64,000 nt of DNA from Argentina anserina (GCF_933775445.1 NC_065872.1:19654001-19718000); one strand, 5' to 3'. Numbered from the stretch's first letter, positions 44,679-56,975 are shown. Notes: a model not told the origin generated them from the sequence alone. Translations and numbers: made by a program.

Positions 44679-45057
44679 ATGCTGGAAATCACACCATTCG
44701 CTAGTTTGTTTAGAGCTTTTTATGAGCGACAAATAATTGAATATGCATGTAGGAAGTCTGACAGCGACATTGTTTTCCTTTTGAAATGTTATGACAATGG
44801 TCAAAAGAGGTTTAGATTTGGGGAAATTAATGATATGATATCAGTAGACAACATTGCAGAGATGTTTGGTTTGAATGTTGATGGCGTTGAGATCAACCTT
44901 AACCAAAAGAAGATAAAAGGAGATTCAAAGTTCATCGAGAGACAATTCTCAGAAGTGAAAAGGTTGTCTAAGGTTATTTTGGAGGAAAAAATCAGAAAGG
45001 TAGCAAAACTAATAGGAGTTGAGGATGAACGTGATTTTGTTAGGATGGTCCACCTCT
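44679..45057 (+). pseudogene. MULE-associated ORF fragment, cut by a gypsy LTR
   Basis: A clean 126-codon frame starts MLEITPFASLF and contains IVFLLKCYDNGQKRFRFGE and DNIAEMFGLNVDGVE, then a Lys/Glu-rich helix and MVHLLIN. The pattern of an F-R-F-G-E step followed by an AEMFGL segment resembles N-terminal domains of plant genes carried by MULEs (DUF1985/plant mobile domain type). I could not verify the family. At 45058 the frame runs directly into the gypsy LTR, which supplies the last residues and stop. The continuation of the gene was not found on the other side. Confidence 0.45.
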
Positions 45058-46936
45058 TGATAAACTATTGGTTAGAACGTCTATAAAATACCCTGAAAAA
45101 TATCATCGTGAGTATAGAATAAGCAGGGATCGTTCAGTCCGGGGAATCAAAATGGCCTCAAAACTTATCATGTTAATGGGGGATTTGATTTGGATTATAA
45201 AACTACTACTTAAAATAAATCCTAAATTACTTATATAAAATTGATCTACCACTCATCACATAACCAAAACACGAATTCTACTCAAGAAACGTGTATGACA
45301 CGCATAGAACAACAAATAGGCAGCAAGTATTCTGATTTTTTACAAGTCCATTTTAATTCCAATTCTAATTAGAGTCCGAACCGGTTCATCTACTCGTTAA
45401 GACTTCTTACTTATTTAGAATTAACGAAGCGTTCAATCTTAAACATATGCTAAAAAGAGTTCAACATAACGAAGCGTACTAGTTAAACAACAAAGTAGCA
45501 CATAAGCACATTAAGTCGAATTGGAGACATGTAAGCAAGCATGGCGTCACTCATCTTGATTAAACATGCAAATTCCTAGAACTATCACAACCCTAAACAA
45601 GTATCAATAATTGAAACACGAAGCACATACTCAATCAAAGAATACTTTGGTGAATTAAATCGCAACCTTAGGAGAACCATGACCTTGGCTTCCTCAAGCA
45701 TTGATTTAGATGTACAAATTCAAGGAATTAATTGAAATAAAACCTAAATTAATTTCGAAAACCTACTACCCATAGCTATTATACATGGCATAGACACGTA
45801 TTCAAGAGTTCATACAATCAAAACATAAAACCAAAGAAGTCTGAATTTATATTCTTCATATATGAAACCAAAAAGATCATCCAATAAATCATTCAATGAA
45901 TTCGAAAATTTCAGAAAACCAAAATAAAAATTACAAGCCAGGGATGAATCACACATTAGAAACCTTGAAGGATGGAGCAAGATGAATTCGGATTTGGAGA
46001 GGCAAGAGGATGAGCACGGTTTGGTGATGATGGATGAAGGTTTTTGGCTTGAATTTTCTAGATGTCTTTGGGCAGAATTGCAGCTTGTTTGTGAAAGAAT
46101 TGAGATGCCAATTATGAAGGGAGGCCGTGCCTTTTCTAGAAAAAGGAGGAGAGGAGGGGCTGCTGGGGTTTTGATGAGCTGATCCATGTATGCACGGTTA
46201 GGATCTTTTCTTTTTAATTGGATCGAATGGCTGCCCTTGTTTTCCTTGTAGAATAAGCTCTTATCTCCTATTTCTTCTAGGGTTACACGGCATGGGCTAG
46301 GCTCCTTCTCCTTGGCTGAATTGGATAGCACGGCAAGACTATCCTTTTTCTTCTTGTATATGGGCTGAAAACATGAGTAGCTTCATCTTCAAGCTCCTTG
46401 CCGTGCTCTACTCTTTTCTAACATGGAATAGGACTCCTTGAAATTCTCTAATTCGTGCCTCTTTCTTTTCCTAGAATTATCTCTTCAAATCTGAAAATAA
46501 AAACCGAAGTTAATAAGAAGAGATAATCTATTTCGAAACTTATGTCTTAATCTAGACATTTGTTGTCTTAAAAAGACACATGTAATAAATGAGCTCAACT
46601 AAATTAGGAAACTTTCTAATTTGCAAAAAGGAAACTTACTAGAATAAGTAAATTACTAGAACAAGAAAGTTCATTTAGGAAAGCTTCGTATTAAGAGTTT
46701 GAGTTCAAGTAAGACTTTCTAAAATGGTACGTTTCCTAGTCTAACAAGGATTCCTACTCAAACTAGGACTCTAGACCAATTCTTCGTTTTTAACTCGTTT
46801 AAGCACAAATACACATCCATAACTGTCCTAGACTCCTATTGTGACTCAATGACTCAATATTACAACAATAAGGGCTAAGCAAAGTACAAATGGAGGTAAA
46901 AACATATTAAGAACATAGCACAAAGTGCTTCTATCA
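45058..46936 (-). mobile_element. gypsy 3' LTR, copy 2
   Basis: Minus-strand start TGATAGAAGCACTTTGTGC directly follows the purine-rich AAGTGTGGGGTAGT (46937-46950). The end with TGATAAACTATTGG at 45058 pairs with the LTR start. It shares the same order of blocks as 22338-24229. The minus ORF at 45810-46331 lies fully in the LTR and is not taken as a gene. Confidence 0.75.
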
Positions 46937-47520
46937 ACTACCCCACACTTGGCTTTTGCTAGTCCCTTAGCAAAACAAAACAAAACTACACAAAATTTTA
47001 TTGCCCCTAAATGATTGCCTCAGAACCTCAAAACACATAGCTTTCAAGTTAAGCATTTGCATGTAAGCACATAAATTCCAAGTTTCATAAACATGCTTCA
47101 TAGTATGAATAAGTCAGATATGAGACAATAGGCACATAACATGTTTAGTCAATTCAATCCTCCTCACAAGGCATACTCTATTCTTTTCACTCAGATTCAT
47201 GGTTATGATTCACACACAAGTATATGCAAGAGAAAGGATAATAAAACATCAAATAGCTTGCATATTTCAACAAATGAAAACACTTTGTGAATAATAAAAG
47301 GAAAACCTCATTTAACAACTAAGTGCACAAATGGACCAAAACCATATGCTCAACTTTGTGATCATCTCCACAAACCAAGATTTGCTCATTTTAAGAATTA
47401 TTAGGATCATTCGATAATGGTGAATGTTTAGGTTTAGCTAAAGGCATGGAATATCAGGGAATCACAAAGGTAATCCAATAGACTTAGCAGAATAATCACC
47501 AGCCTTATGACACCACAGAC

Positions 47521-47992
47521 TAGGGGTGGGCATAAAAAACAGAAATCTCAATCCCGTCTCGATCCCGTCCCGTTTCATAATAATTTATATCCCGCTTCGT
47601 CCCGTCCCGTCTCACATTTAATAAAAACTTAATAATTCTTATATATTTGTATTAAAATGAAACTAATTTATGTTCTTAATAACTCCAAAATTATATCAAC
47701 TCAAATAGTAATGGTAAATTATAATATTTTGAACATAATATGTATTTTTTTTGTTAAAATTTCATTATTAAATGTTACTTTGTTAATGAAAAAGTAAAAA
47801 TATAGGTTTTTATTAAATTTCATATGAAGGTGGGATTTGTCCCATCCCGTCCCGTCCCAACCAGGATTAATCCCGAGTGGGATGCATTCTTAAAAACACT
47901 CGTCCCGTCCCGATCCCGTCCCGATTCAAAAGAGTGGGATGAGACGTGGGATGAGCCCCGTCCCGTCCCATCCCGTCCCGTGCCCACCCCTA
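47521..47992. mobile_element. hAT-type MITE with near-perfect TSD
   Basis: Ends TAGGGGTGGGCATAAAAA and GTGCCCACCCCTA. Target duplication CCACAGAC (47513-47520) versus CCACACAC (47993-48000), 7 of 8 identical. It is the same family as 14633-15246, but 472 bp instead of 614 bp because the tandem CGTCCC-rich segment is present once. Inserted in the gypsy internal noncoding region. Confidence 0.9.
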
Positions 47993-48977
47993 CCACACAC
48001 CATCAAGAACCAAATATAACTAGTTGGGCCAAAACATCATTTTCACCACAAAGTGAACATGGACAAAGGTCAAATAAACATTTTTAGACCTTCAATTTCA
48101 ACTCAACTCCAAATCACAACTATAAGATCACATCTTTTCGTTTCTTTCTCTTGTATTGCCGAATTCATACATTTTTCTTTTGTTTTTTTTTTCCTCTCTT
48201 TTTTTTTGGCATGCTTAAAAGCTTGTTCATATTTTTTTTTCATGTCTTCCACCCCACATTTATTTCATGCATCACCACAACATTATCTCAACAAAAGTTC
48301 TGCCAAGTCTATAGGACAAGATAGAGGTACTATACTAAGCATGGAGATAACATAGGTAATGAAGAAAGGCTCAATGTACGCTCAAATGGGGTTCAACTAA
48401 GGGGTCCCAAACATGGCACATATAGGGATACATGGCTGTTTGGCTAAAGTTGCGGTATTTCTAGAAATGATCCATAAATCCCTTTCAAAATTAGAGCATT
48501 TTATGACTTAAAAGTTTCAACAATCACAAAAGATGAGTTCTAGTAAATTCTAGAGTCCATTAAAAGCTATGACACATAGTCATTGAATATGCAAAGAATA
48601 ATGAAGTTCACAAAACAACCACGAAATTTCATATTATCACTCAAGAAGAAAGCATATATAGGCTCAAAAACTCACAGGTTGTTATGGACTTAAACTAACC
48701 AAACATGTATGCCACATTTTATTCAATCAAAATCTCACATGTTCATACCAAATCCACATTATCAATGAAATTTACAATTCAATTCTTATGAAATGCAAAC
48801 TCATCATCTATGCATTTTAGAGATATAATCATCCTAGACTTTAGGGGCATCCTAAGACTCAAAACAACACATTTTTTTTCGATTTTTCAAACATTTTTTT
48901 GATTTTTTTCTTTCTTTGTTTTTCGTTTATATCATGAAATCAAAGTAAAAATCTGCAAACAATGATCATGCAACCCT

Positions 48978-49014
48978 ACCCCACACTTAGAAAATTACAT
49001 TGTCCTCAATGTAA
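48978..49014 (-). promoter_or_regulatory. Conserved AAGTGTGGGG motif and inverted repeat in gypsy 3' region
   Basis: CTAAGTGTGGGGTAGGG (minus) lies next to the inverted repeat TTACATTG-TCCT-CAATGTAA (48995-49014), an 8 bp stem with a 4 nt loop. The same arrangement with unchanged stem is at 27840-27877 in gypsy copy 1. It probably belongs to the end of the internal transcript, function unknown; similar motifs are widespread in Athila/Tat elements. Confidence 0.55.
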
Positions 49015-49442
49015 GCTCAATAATCAAAATGTAATTCATAAGTATAGAATAAGATCACACATCAACACATATACAATTCAAGCATAAGAGTGAAGGGATA
49101 AGAAAATGCAAACTCCCGTAGACGACTCCTGCACATGTACGGTTGAAATGGGTTGCCTCCCATGCAGCGCTTGAGTTTTAAAGTCTCTCAGCCTAGACTC
49201 TCTCATGCTCATACTTCTTTCGGCCCATCTCTCACACTCGTCTCCTCATACGTGTGCTCCTCAAAAGGTTCATAGTAGGGCTTAAGTCGATGCCCATTCA
49301 CCTTGAATGTTTGACCTGTTTTATCACTTTTAATTTCAATAGAACCATGAGCAAACACATTAGTAACAACAAATGGACCAACCCAACGAGAACGTAATTT
49401 GCCAAGAAAAAGTTTAAGTCTAGAATGGAATAAAAGAACTTT

Positions 49443-50375
49443 TTAACCAACTACAAACTCTTTCCCACGAATCATCTTGTCATGATAAGCTCTCGTTTTC
49501 TCCTTGTACATCCATGCAGCATCATAGGCGTCATTCCTTATCTCTTCAAGCTTGTTGAGCTGCAATTTCCTATGAAGACCGGCTGCATTCTTGTCCATGT
49601 TGAACGTCTTCACCGCCCACCATGCTCTGTGCTCTAACTCCACTGGAAGGTGACATGCCTTCCCATACACCAATCTGAATAGGCGTCTTGTACGCAGTCA
49701 TGTAGGCCCATAATGCATCGTCCAATCGATCACTCCAATCCTTCCTTGTTGGACCTACAGTTTTCTCCAGAATTCCCTTGATCTCTATGTTGGAAACTTC
49801 TGCCATGCCACTTGTTTGAGGATGATATGGTGTCGAAACCTTGTGGGTTACTCCATACTTCTTGAGCAATGCCTCAATTGTCCGGTTGCAGAAATGAGAA
49901 CCTTCATCACTTATCAAAACTCTTGGTACTCCAAACCTGTAAAATATGTTAGTTCTCAAGAAACCTGCAACCACTTTCGAATCATTAGTCCTGGTGGCCT
50001 TTGCTTCTACCCACTTCGACACATAATCAACAGCTAACAAGATATACAAGAAACCTCTAGATGAAGGAAATGGACCCATGAAAACAATGCCCCACACATC
50101 AAAAATTTCGACAATTATAATAGGAGATATGGGCATTTGATCTCTCTTACCAATATTACCTGTCTATTGACACTTATCACAAGAAACACAAAACAAGCAT
50201 GCATCCTTGAAAATAGTAGGCCAATAGAAACCACATTCCAACACCTTCAAAGCTGTTCTACGAGGTCCAACATGACCTCCACATGCCTGATTATGACAGA
50301 AGTTAAGAATCGACCTATGCTCATTCTCTGGGACACATCTCCTAATGACTTGATCACTACATTATTTCCATAAAT
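49443..50375 (-). pseudogene. gypsy integrase
   Basis: The minus-strand reading starts with a zinc-binding part readable in 50137-50300 (CVSCDKCQ). The integrase core is at 49570-50136: first catalytic D in [14 protein letters not shown], second in [11 protein letters not shown], and [13 protein letters not shown] leading to the E. The C-terminal region continues in another frame at 49443-49673 ([18 protein letters not shown]), so there is a frameshift near 49670. A stop also lies in the zinc-finger part. It belonged to the gypsy polyprotein and carried out cDNA integration; it is now inactive. Confidence 0.9.
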
Positions 50376-50385
50376 ACGGTTCATC

Positions 50386-50988
50386 TCAAATATAGTATCT
50401 CGCCATTTTCTTCAATTTAGCCTTATTAGCATGCGAAAGTGTACTAGGAAAGTCTTTAGTAACTAGATAATTAACAATATCGACATACCAAGGCACACTT
50501 ACCTCCATCCCAAAGAGTTGCTCATCTGGAAAAGTCTCACGTAGTGGCTCTCTTTCCTCATCTCGCACGATCCTACTCAAATGATCAGCCACCACATTCT
50601 TGTCTCGAATCTCAAGGTCAAACTCTTGAATCAATAGTATCCACCGGATCAATCTGGGCTTCGCATCCTTCTTTTTCATCAAATACCTTAAGACTGCATG
50701 GTCAAAATACACAACAACTTTAGAATGCAAAAGATATGATCAAAATTTCTCTTAAGCAAAGATTATAGCCAAAAGTTATTTTTCCGTAGTTGAATAATTC
50801 ATCTGTGCCTCATTAAGAGTCCTAGACGCATAATAGATCACTTCGGGCTTCTTTTCTCTTCTTTGGCCTAACACTGCTCCAACTGCATAATCTGAAGCAT
50901 CACACATCAACTCAAAGGGCAGGTTCCACAGTGATATTGTTGAGACCAGTAATGTGATTGCATTGAACACTATGTTCGTTTGATTCAT
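50386..50988 (-). pseudogene. gypsy RNase H and connection
   Basis: NLPFELMCDASDYAVGAVLG and KKPEVIYYASRTLNEAQMNY (50776-50988) are the RNase H start. After a break, [20 protein letters not shown] and [20 protein letters not shown] (50386-50730) form the second half. A stop and frame change separate them near 50750. The homology to gypsy ends at about 50940; the residues further upstream do not fit RT, marking the truncation point. Confidence 0.9.
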
Positions 50989-50990
50989 CA

Positions 50991-51700
50991 GTTGAAGAGT
51001 TTCAATATTGTTTACTAAATTACCTGTAACTCATGTGCCAACAACTGAACAAGTATATCATTTTTACTCAATAGGTGCAATCTTAAACTGCCTATAATGA
51101 CTATAATGACTTTTTGAATCAAATACCATGTTAATGTGATTCTGTGTGCCTATAATCAAAATAGATTATGAATCCAAAACACTTTGAGAACGCATTTTAA
51201 TTAACAATACATTCAAATGAAAATTAATTAACATACCTTATGAGGGAAATTAAGTTTTTCCATAACACTTGTGAGAGTGGAATTAATAATCAACAGTTAA
51301 GGGAATGAAAAATTATTCATGTACGTTATGAATGGAATTAATAGTTAAGAAACCAATTGTGAGAGTAACAATCTTTTACCATAATTAAACTCGGCTATGA
51401 ATCGTTATTTTTTTTCAAAATACAATTAATTCAAAAAAAAAGAATGAAAATTAATTAACATAACTTATGAAGGGAAATTAAGTTTTTCCAGAACACTTTA
51501 AGAAGGCAAAATATTAATTAACAATTAAGGGAATGAAAATTAATTCACATACCTTATGAAGAAAATTAACAGTTAAGAATAGTAAAGAAATCACTTGTGA
51601 GAGGACCAAGAACAATTTTCATTGTCACTTTTGGCACTTTCCAATATGTTGACGATGTAATGGATGAGATATATTAAGGTAGGTAACAAATTATTCTTGT
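50991..51700. repeat. AT-rich region with internal direct repeats
   Basis: A unit starting 'gaaaattaattaacata(c/a)cttatgaagggaaattaag' occurs at about 51219, 51445 and (partial) 51535. No gene recognised. Probably 3' noncoding part of the MULE on the right. Confidence 0.5.
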
Positions 51701-52083
51701 TCAGAAAAAAATATTATTAGAATTACACATAAATTTTAAAGGAAAACAAAATGAATACATGCATCATATCTTGGCAGTGCAAGTTGTTTTGTTGTGGCGG
51801 CTATTGCTTTTGCATCTGCTGCATTTAACTGGCCTTGGGTTCTCACCATTTGAGGGGATTCTTTTTTTTTTGGTCTACTTGGTGGTTTCTTTGTCAATGG
51901 AGGTTTCGTGACAAGGTCAGTTGCTGATTCCTCAACCCACTCAATGTCTTAAATAGGTACTATGGGATAATTGTAACTTTCCTCGTAGTCTGAAACTGAA
52001 AAGTAGTCCTCGACATAATCAAGTGGAGTATCTTCAGTCTTTGAAATTGCTGCAAAAGCATGCGCGCAAGGAAAACTTAAGAT

Positions 52084-53990
52084 TTACCACTGGTAACAAG
52101 AATATGTGTAGCATCTTAAATCAACCGTGTACAAATATGTATCATGCACTTCAAACATATATTCGCTTGACCAAAACACCTCCCAATGCCTTCCCAATTC
52201 AATAAGATCATGAATTTTTTGTTCGAACAACGGGCAAAAGTAAGTGTTCCATGCATCAGCCTCCACACGTCTTTCTGCATTCATCGTCATCACCTTCAAA
52301 CGGATGCCATCAACCAACTAATAGATAGGTAACTCACGTTCTTCCTTGATACAACTATTAAACGACTCTGCAATATTTGAACACATTTCTTCGTATCTTT
52401 TACCTGGGAAGTAGGCGGTTGACCAATTTGCATCTGGGAGTGATTTTAAAATTATTTTAGCTATTGTCCCACCTTCATTTTGAAGTTTTCTAATTCCTCA
52501 GCAAATTGTTCCTCTATGGGGGCATACACACAATTATTGAACAATAATACCATCCTGTTACGAAACCAAGCCTTGCAGATTGCATTGGTGTACTTTGATT
52601 GAAGATTCTTTTGCAATTGATGCAAACAATATCCATGAGGTGAGTCTGGAAAAACTTTAGAAACAGACTCAAGTAAGCCCTTGCACCGATCTGAAAGAAA
52701 GTTATTCTACGGCCTTGCTCCTTTAAGATGTCGTTCGAATTTTTCATGAACCACGTCCAGTTATTCTCATCCTCAGATGCAACAATAGCATATACCAGGG
52801 GAAAGATACCTGGTCACAAGGGGTCAACCTATATGTTAGGTGCATTCAATAAGATATGAGATTATTTATTATAAATTAACCAGGAGGAATAAAAAAAATT
52901 CAAAACATGATTATAAAAAACCAAAAACTAAAAATGTTTTGATACCATTATTTCTATTCTAACCTGTGGCAGAGAGTAGATGACCTTTGTATTTATTTTT
53001 CATAAATGTACCATCAAGAGCAGGAATTGGTCTGCAACGTTTGAACCCCTCAATGCAACCATGGAATGAAATAAACAAACGTACAAAACGGTTGTCTACA
53101 TCACACTGAAGTTTAGCATAAGATCCCAGATTTGTCATAGTCAACTCATTAACGTACCATCACATATTCTTATATGAAATTTCGTCATCACCGTAGACAT
53201 CTTTTTTTGCCATTTCTTTGCCTTTTCATGCAATAAGAAATATCTAGGCCATAATTCCTCTTGAAAGTTTTGACAACATCAACTGGTCTTATGAGAGGGT
53301 TACTTTGAATCTCCTTCACCAATTCAGATGAAACAATTTTTGATCCCATAAAAGGGCTTCTTCCATCACGGATGTGACAATTGTATGTGTGTTCATTATT
53401 CAAATGCCGAATGTAAACAAAACCATTAACACGATTAAGAATCGCATGAACCTTCCACTGGCATCCTTCGCTCGTTCTCTTCAAACAAACAGCAGTAACG
53501 CGTGATGGTTCATTTTTCACGAATTTGTAGCAAAAACCAGTTTCAAATGCATACTTGGCTAGTTTGTCTCTGAATTCAATGACACCACCCTCAAAATGTT
53601 GCCCAACATGCATGATAAAAGTTGAGATAAATGAGAAATGTTGTAAATGCCATTTTTATCAAAAGATGCCAAAGCCACTGTAACAAATATATCCACAGTG
53701 GATTTATTTGCATTTGAAACAGCATGATACATCATTTGGACATCTAGATTTGTCTACAACAAACATGCTGAGTAACCATCAAATACATACTCAAATTCCA
53801 CATCTTTAGCACAAACAAATTTGTTCACTGATATCCTTATGTGTAAGTGTGACTGTAGATCGGGAATGCAACCGTTTTTGAGTTATAGCATGCCCTTGCG
53901 ATGATTACTCCCTCCATAACCTAAGAAAAAACACATTTCAAAATTAAATAGTAAATTTCATTTATGATAGAGATAACTATATGTTAACTA
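52084..53990 (-). pseudogene. MULE (MuDR-type) transposase remnant
   Basis: Minus-strand order: an N-terminal region in several frames (53620-53990); then 53188-53613 with the MuDR DNA-binding region (AVCLKRTSEGCQWKVHA, HNNEHTYNC-like spacing and SELVKEIQSNPLIRPVDVVK); then 52959-53144 with the catalytic-core start PIPALDGTFMKNKYKGHLLS. Downstream pieces are at 52514-52747 and 52084-52317. Frameshifts and stops lie between all parts. The Asp in ALDGTF is the first acidic residue of the MULE transposase domain. Terminal repeats of the element were not found, so its borders are open. Confidence 0.82.
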
Positions 53991-54192
53991 AAATAGAAAG
54001 CCGTTGGCTACAACTGATTTGAAGGAGATATTTCATATTTTCAACCAAAAGGGTAGAAACATGAAACCATCTAAAATGTTAAAAAAATTAATTGAAATAA
54101 AACCTATGACTAAGGTGAAAATAATTTATTGGTTATATATTGAAAAAGGTTTTGGGTGTCGGTCTAGATTGAAGAGGAGGGTTGAAAAATGA

Positions 54193-54835
54193 GTTTATCT
54201 CTAATTTTCTTAAAAAAAAAAAAAACTCATGCATGCATTAGGTTAGAATCCCATTTACTGAGAATCAGACGGCTCGTAAAATAATTCATTACTTCTGCAT
54301 GTTTATACGCTCCTCCTTGGTCTCAAATACTGTTTTACTCGAATATCGGTGCGTATTAAGTTATATATATCAAACTTGAAATTTGACAGATGTGAAGATC
54401 ACTGGAACCCACTTTTCAATGTGTAAGTTGAATGGGGCCATGATGATTCTTTGAGGCCGTTATGATGGTTTGTTATCTGTTCATGGTGTTTGCCTATCAT
54501 CAAGATCCAAGGTAGTTTAGGTAGTTGGGTATTCTGATCAGGATGTTCCAAGCTACAAAGTATATTTGTTAAGGTGACATGAAGTAGTGTAGTGTTAGAT
54601 TATTATTAGTGTTAAACTGGTGGAAGAAAGAAAAATATTATGTTTCTTTCATGGCTGAAGATTTGGAGTTCAGAGAATGTTGGACAATTGTTATTAGGTC
54701 CTCTGTTTTAACGGCTTTAACCGTCTTCTTGATACTAGAGGCCAGGTTGTGATGTAGGCATTTATAAATGTTGTCTAGGATTTTGGTGGTTTAGAATGAT
54801 GGTCATGCTCTAGAATTAAATACTTTTACTAACAA
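54193..54835 (+). repeat. Repeat A, copy 2, left part
   Basis: From about 54470 it matches 20080-20400 of copy 1 (same landmarks, including 'gtgttaaactggtggaagaaagaaa' and 'ggttgtgatg'). At about 54835 the match stops and the inverted-repeat element begins. 54193-54469 holds nothing I recognise. Confidence 0.65.
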
Positions 54836-56155
54836 AAAAAAATTCCTGGTCTCAAACTCTTGTGGTAAGGTCAAAGTAGTTACCAGACTCTAAAAACTAC
54901 TAATGTAGTACCTAAACTCAAAATTTTCTATCAATGTGACGCTGGAAACCATTTTCCGTCACAGCACCGTCTTTTTTGTCACATGTTGTGCAAATACCCC
55001 TAAAAAAGGTAAAAACTAAAAAATAATTCTAAGAAAAAGTTTTAGCAATAGTCCCCAAACTCTTGTAGGGCGGTCATAATATACTCATCCTCAGAAACTA
55101 CCAATGTAGTACAGAAAGTCAAAATTCCCGATCAATGTGACATCAAAAACCATTCTCCATCACGCGTTGTCTTTTTGGTCACGTGTTGCGCACTAACCTT
55201 TTCTCTCAGCCCACAAGCCATAAATGAAACCCAGTCATCGATAGCTCCTTTGAGATCGTGTATCGTCTTCTGGCAACTCAAATTCCTGAACCCAAATATT
55301 ACAACTCCATAAACCCAAATTCAACTGCCTCTCTCTTTCTCGCAATGAACCCTAATTTCCCAAACATCAAAATTCTTAGTTACCAATTGGCAACCCAACA
55401 CGCAGGAGCCAACATTATAGGCCTTGAATTTAGTGTCACCGGTCTATCTCTCATCCTCCAATCTTCCATTTTGCGTCATGACTAGTCTGCGCTAACCTTA
55501 AAGTCGAGCTCTTCTAAGGGAGACGGTCTGAAGCCGGACTCTCTCGCTCTTTAAGCAGTACGTGATCATCACCAACAACGAGGTCGAACAACGATGGAGG
55601 CGGCATGGTTGAACTTTCATTGAGCTTAGGCGGCAGAGGCGGTATTGTTGGCGATAAACGAGGCATATGGGAAGAAGATATTGGAGAAGATCGAGGCAGG
55701 CGAAAAAGATGAAAACGTAGAGCGTCGGGGTCGGTACCCAGACAAAGGTCTTAATCACCACTACCATTGATTCTAGTTTCGATTCGAATCAAAATCAAAG
55801 CTTCTAAAATTTTTCTTTTTAAGATTGGGAGCTAGCATTTGGCTTCAAATCTCAAAATTAGAAAGGAAGAGAGATTTTCGAGATGTGAAAAAGCCACATT
55901 TCAGTTCCAACGGAACTTCCGTCTTCATCAACATTAAGGTTATTTAAGTAATTACTATTTTTAGAGACACGTGTGCCACATGAGATAAAAAAAGGGCACC
56001 ACAATAGAAAATGGTCTTCAGCGACATGTTGATAGAGTATTTTGAGTTTGGAGACTAATGCTGGAACTTTTTCTTAAGGTAATTCTAGTAATTAACTTTT
56101 TTAATGGGATGTGTGCGACATGTGAACAAAAAGATGGCGCCAAGGCTATTTCTTA
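54836..56155. mobile_element. MULE-like element with long inverted ends and captured-looking core
   Basis: Repeat A is interrupted here relative to copy 1, which gives an empty-site comparison. The left end has two similar units (54845-55030 and 55035-55200), each with 'ccaaactctt', 'aatgtgac', 'aaaaccattctcc/ttttcc' and 'tttttggtcacgtgttg'. The right end (55925-56150) carries related units in inverted orientation ('gacatgttgat', 'gtttggagacta', 'cttaaggtaattct'). The core 55205-55920 differs in composition and includes 'atgaaccctaatttccc', a typical gene 5' region, and a GC-rich stretch at 55500-55740. This fits a Pack-MULE; the captured gene was not identified. Confidence 0.6.
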
Positions 56156-56520
56156 ACGTTACGAGGCTGCTTTAGTATGATAACCTAGTTTTCGCGCCAT
56201 CTCTATATGGTTTATAGTAACTAGTCTTCTTATTCATATGCATCTCCAGCCTCCTTGATATTAATTTGCTTTATTTTCTGATAAAAAGCTATTTTTTATT
56301 TAAAAAAAGAGAGATATTATATGGTGGGGGCGAATGAGAAATGCGTTCATGTTATGATAGTTCTGAAATTTGAAACTCTAAAAATAATTAACAATATAAG
56401 ACCTTATAACTTTAGGATATTATTGTTTTGTGCTCAAATACTCTCCGGAGTAACTTGCATCTCTTATACCAAATCTGAAAAGTTTACTTTTCATTTTAAT
56501 TTTGAGCAAAAATCTGTATA
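56156..56520 (+). repeat. Repeat A, copy 2, right part
   Basis: Continues copy 1 at 20430: 'ggctgctttagtatgataacctagttttcgcgccatctctatatgg', read in pieces, and then 'tatatggtgggggcgaatgag', which corresponds to 20583-20601, where the copia element inserted in copy 1. Its end 'aaagtttacttttcattttaatttt' (about 56478) corresponds to 28495 in copy 1. Confidence 0.65.
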
Positions 56521-56849
56521 GTCCTTAAGGTTTGCAACCTTGATTTATTTAGTCCTTCAACTTCAGTTCTGATATAAACAGTCCTTAAACTTTCAGAACT
56601 TAGTCTAAATAGTATAAACCGTTAACTCTCCGTTAAAATTAACATAATTTTTTTTATTTAGGTAATCCTATCAGTTATCAAACACCTCCTGAAAAAGAAA
56701 TAGCCTTCAACATGCCAAACATTTCACTTAACGACCTCCTGTCTACGGTTACTTGGACTTGACAGAATCATTGTTGACTTAACCAGGAAAGTGTCTAGAC
56801 AGACTGTTAGAAATACCAGGTTTTAAAGGAAAACTAGCAAAAGTTGAGA

Positions 56850-56975
56850 ACCTTAAAAAAAACAATACTCTCTCCACTCTTAGGCGGTAGACCGCCTCCT
56901 GGCGGTTGAGTAGTTTTACAAACTATCTTAAGATCCACTCTTAGGTGGTAGTCCGCCACCTGGGGTTTTAAGAGT
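56850..56975. repeat. Hairpin-forming duplicated motif near the pararetrovirus border
   Basis: CCACTCTTAGGCGGTAGACC, then GCCTCCTGGCGGTT (56875-56908), and the variant CCACTCTTAGGTGGTAGTCC, then GCCACCTGGGGTTT (about 56935-56970) form two direct copies of a 34 bp unit about 60 bp apart. Each can fold on itself (GGCGG/CCGCC). They lie downstream of the viral promoter on the minus strand, where pararetroviruses carry a structured leader. Confidence 0.5.

Larger units (their letters stand above)
45058..50990 (-). mobile_element. Ty3/gypsy element (Athila/Tat-like), 5' truncated, minus strand
   Basis: On the minus strand, RNase H (50386-50988) is followed by integrase (49443-50136), a long noncoding stretch and the 3' LTR (45058-46936). 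Protease, most of RT, gag and the 5' LTR are missing past about 50940, where MULE-like sequence starts. The noncoding stretch contains GGGAGGCAACCCA and AAGTGTGGGGTAG motifs well known from Athila/Tat-type plant gypsy elements. A hAT MITE (47521-47992) inserted into it later. Confidence 0.85.

Noticed and set aside
45810..46331. 173-codon minus-strand ORF
   Set aside because: Entirely inside the gypsy LTR; no domain recognised and not preserved in the other LTR copy.
54004..54192. 62-codon Lys-rich ORF next to the MULE transposase
   Set aside because: On the opposite strand to the transposase, in AT-rich DNA, with no motif; probably accidental.
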